Shown one piece after another: positions 59,728 through 64,000 of a DNA stretch of 64,000 bases (within the stretch, counting starts at the first letter, position 1; each line of letters begins with the position of its first letter). Location of the stretch: the NCBI GenBank assembly GCA_024637145.1, contig JAGXFQ010000012.1, forward strand, positions 1-64,000, written 5' to 3'. This DNA comes from Desulfobulbaceae bacterium. GTDB lineage: Bacteria; Desulfobacterota; Desulfobulbia; Desulfobulbales; SURF-16. The notes under the pieces were generated by a model. That model had not been told where the DNA came from. It was given only the letters and a program-made list of their open reading frames with translations, and did no database searches. A program made the position numbers and the translations under genes.

Positions 59728-61122
59728 TCAGCCTTTACGAAGGGTAATCAGGGTAATTTCCGCAGGGCAGTTAAAACGAAGGGGAATGCCGGAACATCCC
59801 ACCCCCCGGCTCGTATATCCTGCCATCCTCCCATAGTGCCACCTACCTGAGGCGGTGAAACGAGGAGCCCTGCTGTTGGTGAGCAGAGGGCCGCTGCCGG
59901 GCAGACGAATCTGGCCGCCATGGGTATGGCCGCAGAGGTACAGTGCTGCCCCATGGCGGGCCGCCTCTTTATATGCCTCAGGAGAATGGGCCAGGAAAAT
60001 CACTCCCTCTCCCGGCAGGATATCCCGAAAGGCCTGAGGGATATTATGGGTCTTATAATAATGAGGATCATCAACGCCAACAAGCCATATTCTCTCTTTT
60101 CCCTTGTTGATTGGCCAGGCGTCATTAATAAGCATGCTGATGCCGGCCTCTTCAAAATCGGCTGCCATCCCAAGACAATCGTGGTTACCCAGCACCCCAT
60201 AAATACCCTGCCTGGCGCGTATCTCAGGCACCAGGGAACGCAGATGACGAATAGAGGGTGCCATGGGGCCATAGGTTTTCATGCGGATATCGCCGCCAAT
60301 GAGACAGAGATCGACCTCTGTTTCCTGTAAACAGGTGATGATCTTGGCAGTCAAATCTTCCAGACCATCCAGATGGAGATCCGTCAGCAGCAGTATCTTA
60401 AAATCATCGAAGGCAATGGGCAGATTTTGCAGGTGGAAGGTCTGCTCTTCAATTCCTATATCAAGGGCGTTTGCCACTCCTCGTGGATAGAGGCCGGTTA
60501 TTTTAAAAAAAGAGGAGAGAACAACTTGATGAGAAAGAAAATTGGTCAGATTGAAAACCGCCTGCCAGCGCGACAGAGGCTCATGGGAGGATCGCCATTG
60601 GTGAAAACGAGCCGTTGAACGGACGAAACGGCAATAATTGTCATAATGGGGCTGAAAGGAGATATATTGCCAAAGAGCACTTCCCCCATAGGCCAGAGGT
60701 ATAAAGAGAAGGAGTACCAGAAAAAAATGGCCCCAGGTCAAGGAAAAAGAGTCTCGCAACAACAAGAGGGGGAAAAGCCCTTCAAAAAGCTGATCCAGGC
60801 CGAAGAGGGCGCTGCCGGCAGGCTTGTGCAATCGGCGCTTAATAAAACTCGACACCAAATCCCCGGCCATGGCCAGAAGGCCGGCAACAGCGGCAATATG
60901 CCATGGCAGGCCCACAACAGATGCGATTGCCGCCGCCCCCAGAATACTGACCACAACCCCGCGGATTGTTTTATGACTCCCCAGCAGGGGCTCTTTATCA
61001 AAAAAACAGAGGCCGCCATCAAGGCGCCAACCAAATCGCTCGCCAAACAAGAGGCGCGCAAGGGGTGGCAGCAGATTGACCCAAAAGAGAAAAAAAATAC
61101 TCTTAGCGGTTACAAGAAGCAT
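59728..61122 (-). CDS. Fusion of CDP-archaeol-synthase-like (CarS/DUF46) and metallophosphoesterase domains
   Basis: 464 residues. Residues 1-175 form a polytopic membrane domain with the CarS/DUF46 pattern (FFDKEPLLGSHKTIRGVVVSI, AGDLVSSFIKRR, GLDQLFEGLFPL), in Archaea an enzyme that makes CDP-archaeol from CTP and a lipid phosphate. Residues about 235-464 are a complete calcineurin-like phosphoesterase: LLLTDLHLDG, CLIGGDIRM, GVLGNHDCLG, FLAHSPEAY and LCGHTHGGQIRLPG. A typical Shine-Dalgarno precedes the ATG. The fusion could make and trim a lipid intermediate for the adjacent CDP-alcohol transferase. Confidence 0.88.
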   Translation of the reverse strand: MLLVTAKSIFFLFWVNLLPPLARLLFGERFGWRLDGGLCFFDKEPLLGSHKTIRGVVVSILGAAAIASVVGLPWHIAAVAGLLAMAGDLVSSFIKRRLHKPAGSALFGLDQLFEGLFPLLLLRDSFSLTWGHFFLVLLLFIPLAYGGSALWQYISFQPHYDNYCRFVRSTARFHQWRSSHEPLSRWQAVFNLTNFLSHQVVLSSFFKITGLYPRGVANALDIGIEEQTFHLQNLPIAFDDFKILLLTDLHLDGLEDLTAKIITCLQETEVDLCLIGGDIRMKTYGPMAPSIRHLRSLVPEIRARQGIYGVLGNHDCLGMAADFEEAGISMLINDAWPINKGKERIWLVGVDDPHYYKTHNIPQAFRDILPGEGVIFLAHSPEAYKEAARHGAALYLCGHTHGGQIRLPGSGPLLTNSRAPRFTASGRWHYGRMAGYTSRGVGCSGIPLRFNCPAEITLITLRKG

Positions 61123-61246
61123 CTATCCCTCTTTTGCCCCCTCAACAACCAATGATGTGTGCGCATGGCGCATCAGCAATATCCAAGACACGTGCTTACA
61201 AAAAATAGCCGCCTGATCAGATCGCCAAACATTCCCCCATACCCCT

Positions 61247-62134
61247 TTAGCTCAGGCCTGCCGGATGGTAATGGACATAGACCCGGCGCATGAACTCGAT
61301 ATTTTTCAGCAGCATCGCCTCAACCTGCGTGGCGATCGCATCCCCCTGGGAGACGGTCAAATCACCATCAACGCCGATGGTGATGTTCACCACCACATAA
61401 GGGCCAAAGCGATGGGCATGCACCTCTTCAACCGCCTTGACACCTTCCAGAGGAGAGAGCAATTCCGTGATCTGTTTGGCCAGCTTTTTACCGGGCAAGG
61501 TGGCCATCAGGTCCTCTGTGGCGGAACGGATGATGGAAAATCCGGTGTAGAGGATGATGAGAGAGACGATGGTCCCGGCCAGGGGATCAACCCAGGGATA
61601 GCCCATCCGGCCAAAGAAGATGCCGGCTGCAGCAGCAAGGGAGGCGAAGATATCATTAAGATGATCATGGGCCAGGGCCATCACAGCTTTATTCTTTGTC
61701 TGCTTCCCGACAAAAGATGTCCAGACGGTGAGACCAATCTTAAGAAATATGGCAAAGATAGCAACCCAGAAGGCGACTTTACTGGCACCAGCATAATCGC
61801 TGGTCACCGTCAACAACGCATAAACATGATTGACGGTGTTCCAGAAAATTGCAATGGCCGTGGTAATAACAAAGGCGCCCACCACAACAGCGGCAATGTT
61901 TTCCAGCTGATCATGGCCATAGGGATGCTCATGGTCGGCTGGTTTGCCGGAGAGTTTGAGAAAGACCGTGACCACGATCCCATAGGCCACATCCGAAGTG
62001 GAGTTAACACCGTCAGCAAGCAAGGCGGGACTTGAACCCAAAATGCCTATGCTCACTTTGAGTACGGCAAGCAAGGCATTTGCTGCCACCCCGACATAAA
62101 CCGCCAGCATGCTCTTATAAATTCGCTGTTCCAT
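61247..62134 (-). CDS. Cation diffusion facilitator family transporter
   Basis: 295 residues with six membrane helices followed by a cytoplasmic domain. CDF features: SPALLADGVNSTSDVAYG (Asp/Ser metal site in helix 2), a His-rich loop DHEHPYGHDQLENIA, ALAHDHLNDIFASLAAAAG (second metal site HxxxD) in helix 5, and a C-terminal metallochaperone-like fold (VKAVEEVHAHRFGPYVVVNITIGVDGDLTV). Exports Zn, Fe or Mn against protons; the metal cannot be read. The mntP gene lies about 3.7 kb away. Confidence 0.9.
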   Translation of the reverse strand: MEQRIYKSMLAVYVGVAANALLAVLKVSIGILGSSPALLADGVNSTSDVAYGIVVTVFLKLSGKPADHEHPYGHDQLENIAAVVVGAFVITTAIAIFWNTVNHVYALLTVTSDYAGASKVAFWVAIFAIFLKIGLTVWTSFVGKQTKNKAVMALAHDHLNDIFASLAAAAGIFFGRMGYPWVDPLAGTIVSLIILYTGFSIIRSATEDLMATLPGKKLAKQITELLSPLEGVKAVEEVHAHRFGPYVVVNITIGVDGDLTVSQGDAIATQVEAMLLKNIEFMRRVYVHYHPAGLS

Positions 62135-62478
62135 GGATCACCAGATCTTCCTTCACAATAGCCATCCTTGCTTAACCTGAAAGAGATTTCCATAGCAAGC
62201 AGGAGAAGACGGGATATTCAAACCAAGGTCAGCCCTCTTGACAGAACCAAGACCCACGGGCCAGGCACAGGCCTTTTGTTTATTTTTCTTCAGGTCAACC
62301 GGAATCAGCAAGGGCGACTCACCCAAACTGCAAGACCATAAAGGCCCAACTCTGCAGGACAAGAGCTGGTGGGTAAAGCATAGTTCATCAGGGGACTTAG
62401 CGGGGTATGAGCCAAGTGTGCACAGGGCACCGCCTGCTTCTTCCAGCAGACCGGTTTTGATCGCTCAGCTGGCAATAT
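62135..62478. other. Gene-free stretch between CDF and cold-shock genes
   Basis: Short frames of no recognisable kind are present on both strands. It holds the promoter of the CDF gene and ends in the cold-shock terminator. No RNA gene seen. Confidence 0.4.
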
Positions 62479-62514
62479 AAAAAAAAAGCCCATTCAAGCG
62501 AATGGGCTTTTTTT
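62479..62514 (-). terminator. Intrinsic terminator after csp copy 2
   Basis: The stem GCCCATTC / GAATGGGC with loop AAGC is followed on the minus strand by a T-run of about nine bases (A-run at 62479-62487). Confidence 0.9.
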
Positions 62515-62533
62515 CTATCTTTAAATAAAAAAA

Positions 62534-62734
62534 TTACAGTTTTTTGACGTTGGCGGCAGACAGCCCTTTAGGCCCATCAACTATATCAAAACCTACCTTA
62601 TCACCCTCACCCAATGACTTAAAGCCTTCACCCTGAATGGCGGAAAAATGAACAAAAACATCCTTACCATTTTCCTGCTCAATAAAACCAATTCCCTTTG
62701 ACTCATTAAACCATTTAACCGTTCCTTCTGCCAT
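62534..62734 (-). CDS. Cold-shock protein, CspA family (copy 2)
   Basis: 66 residues, close to copy 1 at 58216 over the first 40 positions: [29 protein letters not shown], then [21 protein letters not shown]1 has Ile in place of Phe (KGIGFI). TTGAGGGA precedes the ATG. A long leader of more than 100 bases is likely, as in other csp genes. Confidence 0.95.
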   Translation of the reverse strand: MAEGTVKWFNESKGIGFIEQENGKDVFVHFSAIQGEGFKSLGEGDKVGFDIVDGPKGLSAANVKKL

Positions 62735-63100
62735 AATTCCCTCAACTTCGACTCATCAATAGTCATTTTCTTATTCTACCTGAAAAAAGTTCCCCATAGG
62801 AAACCCCAGGAAACTGCTACAGAAATTAGATTAGCAACTTTCAAACAAAATGCAAACAAGTAATTAACGCAACTTTCTGAATTAACTTATTTATATGATA
62901 TTCCAGCACTAATCTCATCTAAGCCCCGGCTCATTTTCATAAATTCAAGAGCTGCCCCTTATTGCCTCAAGCAGGCGACGAAGAACAGGCGATTATGAAC
63001 AACTTTCCTCCTCGTTTGCTGTTGACAACAAGAGGCTTTCTCACTAGGTTGCTAACTCCTCAAATTACCATTTTTTTCATTTTATTCTAATGAGTTGCCA
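62735..63100. other. Intergenic region between csp copy 2 and the tolC-like gene
   Basis: AT-rich. On its left it holds the csp leader and promoter, on its right the promoter of the plus-strand outer-membrane gene. TAATGAG and CAATG occur just before the start of the tolC-like gene. No other feature seen. Confidence 0.4.
62828..62855 (-). promoter_or_regulatory. Candidate sigma-70 promoter of csp copy 2
   Basis: On the minus strand TTGCAT (62850-62855) and TAATCT (62828-62833) are separated by 16 bases. This would leave a leader of about 85 bases before the ATG. Proposed from pattern only. Confidence 0.4.
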
Positions 63101-64000
63101 ATGCTCACAGCCTTGCGCCCTTCTTCCATCACCTCTCACTTCGGAATCAGCAAAAACATACCCTGCTTCACCCCCTTTTTCTTTGTCCTCGTTCTAACAA
63201 TTTCATTTCTGGCCGGGCCGGAATATAGCCGGGCGGAAAATAGTCCCGCTCCGGTCACGACCCCGGCAGGAGGAATAGATGTGCTCGGGGCTATAAAGAA
63301 AACCATGGAGCATCAACCTGCCATCCGCATCCAACGCGAGCAGGTAAAACTGGCTGGCGGAGCATACCGGAGCAGCGGCGGCGATTTCGACTGGCGGGTG
63401 GAGACCTTCATAACCCATCGGGAGGATCATACCCCCATCCCCGGGGCCGATCCCATAATTAAAACCCATGAGATATCCGCTGTCGGCGTCCGGTTTCCCA
63501 AGCTGCTCCGTTCCGGCGTTTCAGTGGAGCCTTTTTTACAATACACGGAAAGCGCCTCCCTCTTGCTGACTGATGATTCTCAGGGGGGTCCCCTAAAAAT
63601 CGGCACTGTCGGGCTGCTGTTTCGGGTGCCGCTGCTGCGGGGACTGGGTTACCAAAACGCCGCCGCGGGCGAAATTGCCAGCGCTTTTGAACTGGAAGCA
63701 GCGCGCTTGAGCCTGTCCCACGAAATTTCTTTTAACGTACACAATGCCGCCCAGGCCTTCTGGACCTATCTCGGCGCCTATCAACGATTGGTCGTTGCAA
63801 AGGACGCCGAGGAACGGGCGCGAACTATTCTGGGAAAAACCGAAATGCTGGTACGTGCCGACGAGCTTCCCGCCGCCGAACTCGTTAATGTCCGCGCCAA
63901 CTTGGCGGACAAGGAGAGATCCGGGCTGGCGGCGGCACAGGCCGTGGTTGCGGCCAGGGCCGGGCTGGGTATGGCCATGGGTATTCCACCCGCGGAAATC
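63101..64000 (+). CDS. TolC-family outer membrane efflux protein (3' end beyond window)
   Basis: A 300-codon frame, open through the right edge of the window. An N-terminal signal-like segment (FTPFFFVLVLTISFLAGPEYSRAEN) is followed by long amphipathic segments typical of the family: ALGAIKKTMEHQPAIRIQREQV-like, RVPLLRGLGYQNAAAGEIASAFELEAARLSLSHEISFNVHNAAQAFWTYLGAYQRL, then KTEMLVRADELPAAELVNVRANLADKERSGLAAAQAVVAARAGLGMAMGIP. This is the first repeat of an outer-membrane factor of a tripartite efflux or secretion system. The inner-membrane partner is probably to the right. Confidence 0.85.
   Translation, partial: MLTALRPSSITSHFGISKNIPCFTPFFFVLVLTISFLAGPEYSRAENSPAPVTTPAGGIDVLGAIKKTMEHQPAIRIQREQVKLAGGAYRSSGGDFDWRVETFITHREDHTPIPGADPIIKTHEISAVGVRFPKLLRSGVSVEPFLQYTESASLLLTDDSQGGPLKIGTVGLLFRVPLLRGLGYQNAAAGEIASAFELEAARLSLSHEISFNVHNAAQAFWTYLGAYQRLVVAKDAEERARTILGKTEMLVRADELPAAELVNVRANLADKERSGLAAAQAVVAARAGLGMAMGIPPAEI

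Noticed and set aside
1-64000. tRNA, rRNA and CRISPR features
   Set aside because: No T-loop/acceptor patterns, rRNA segments or regularly spaced repeat arrays were recognised on either strand; a tRNA-scan was not possible.

Overview
The window looks like the chromosome of an anaerobic Gram-negative bacterium of the Desulfobulbales / former Deltaproteobacteria type. This is inferred from gene content: a Mn-dependent pyrophosphatase, a CooC-type nickel-insertion ATPase, a multihaem cytochrome, several Cys-cluster proteins, the non-mevalonate isoprenoid genes xseB-ispA-dxs and ispH, an Skp/Pal envelope pair, and an in-frame UGA with a bacterial SECIS hairpin. No rRNA, tRNA, CRISPR array or complete insertion sequence was seen.

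Layout. 0-2.7 kb: a minor-pilin operon on the minus strand (fimT/gspH-pilW-pilV), followed upstream by a decayed prepilin start and a probable transposase-derived remnant. 2.8-4 kb: rlmH and a Cys-cluster protein. 4.6-8 kb: glycogen branching enzyme and two hypothetical genes. 8.1-12.1 kb: a plus-strand run DUF493, DUF3786, rarA and a UGA-interrupted metallophosphatase-like tetrahaem cytochrome. 12.4-16.5 kb: ppaC, a lone receiver domain, nadK-proC and an AP2-type DNA-binding protein. 16.9-24.7 kb: mazG, then a minus-strand run namZ-like, bpt, ispH-ubiA fusion, ftsY, djlA-like, aminotransferase. 24.8-29.1 kb: cooC, and xerC-hslV-hslU-zinc ribbon on the minus strand. 29.2-33.8 kb: xseB-ispA-dxs facing skp and pal. 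34-41 kb: glycogen phosphorylase, ppsR, DUF362, an ABC-F protein and an exported beta-carbonic anhydrase. 41.3-45.8 kb: dgt-valS and an AT-rich orphan. 45.9-53.2 kb: hybrid sensor kinase, shikimate kinase, L,D-transpeptidase, lipoprotein, radical SAM protein. 53.7-64 kb: RRM protein, NERD protein, Cys-cluster protein, DUF5063, mntP, two cold-shock genes, arfB, a CarS-phosphoesterase fusion beside a CDP-alcohol phosphotransferase, a CDF transporter, and the first 300 codons of a TolC-type gene running off the right edge.

Most striking observation. The gene at 10575-12119 reads straight through one in-frame UGA (codon 48, in the context E-P-C-G-UGA-K). A hairpin with a GGUCU loop follows, and the loop begins 18 nt after the UGA, the spacing I recall for E. 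coli fdhF. I read this as a selenocysteine-containing exported cytochrome. Other notable items are the CarS/phosphoesterase/CDP-alcohol phosphotransferase lipid module, the IspH-UbiA fusion, a three-copy palindromic repeat family near 3.4, 7.1 and 12.2 kb, and a fossil prepilin with two single-base insertions.

How genes cooperate. GlgB and GlgP build and mobilise glycogen, and PpsR controls PEP synthetase. Dxs, IspH and IspA make isoprenoid precursors for the fused UbiA domain or other prenyltransferases. HslVU, the L,D-transpeptidase, Pal, Skp and the NamZ-like protein serve protein and envelope turnover. All functional assignments come from reading motifs; no database search was run.
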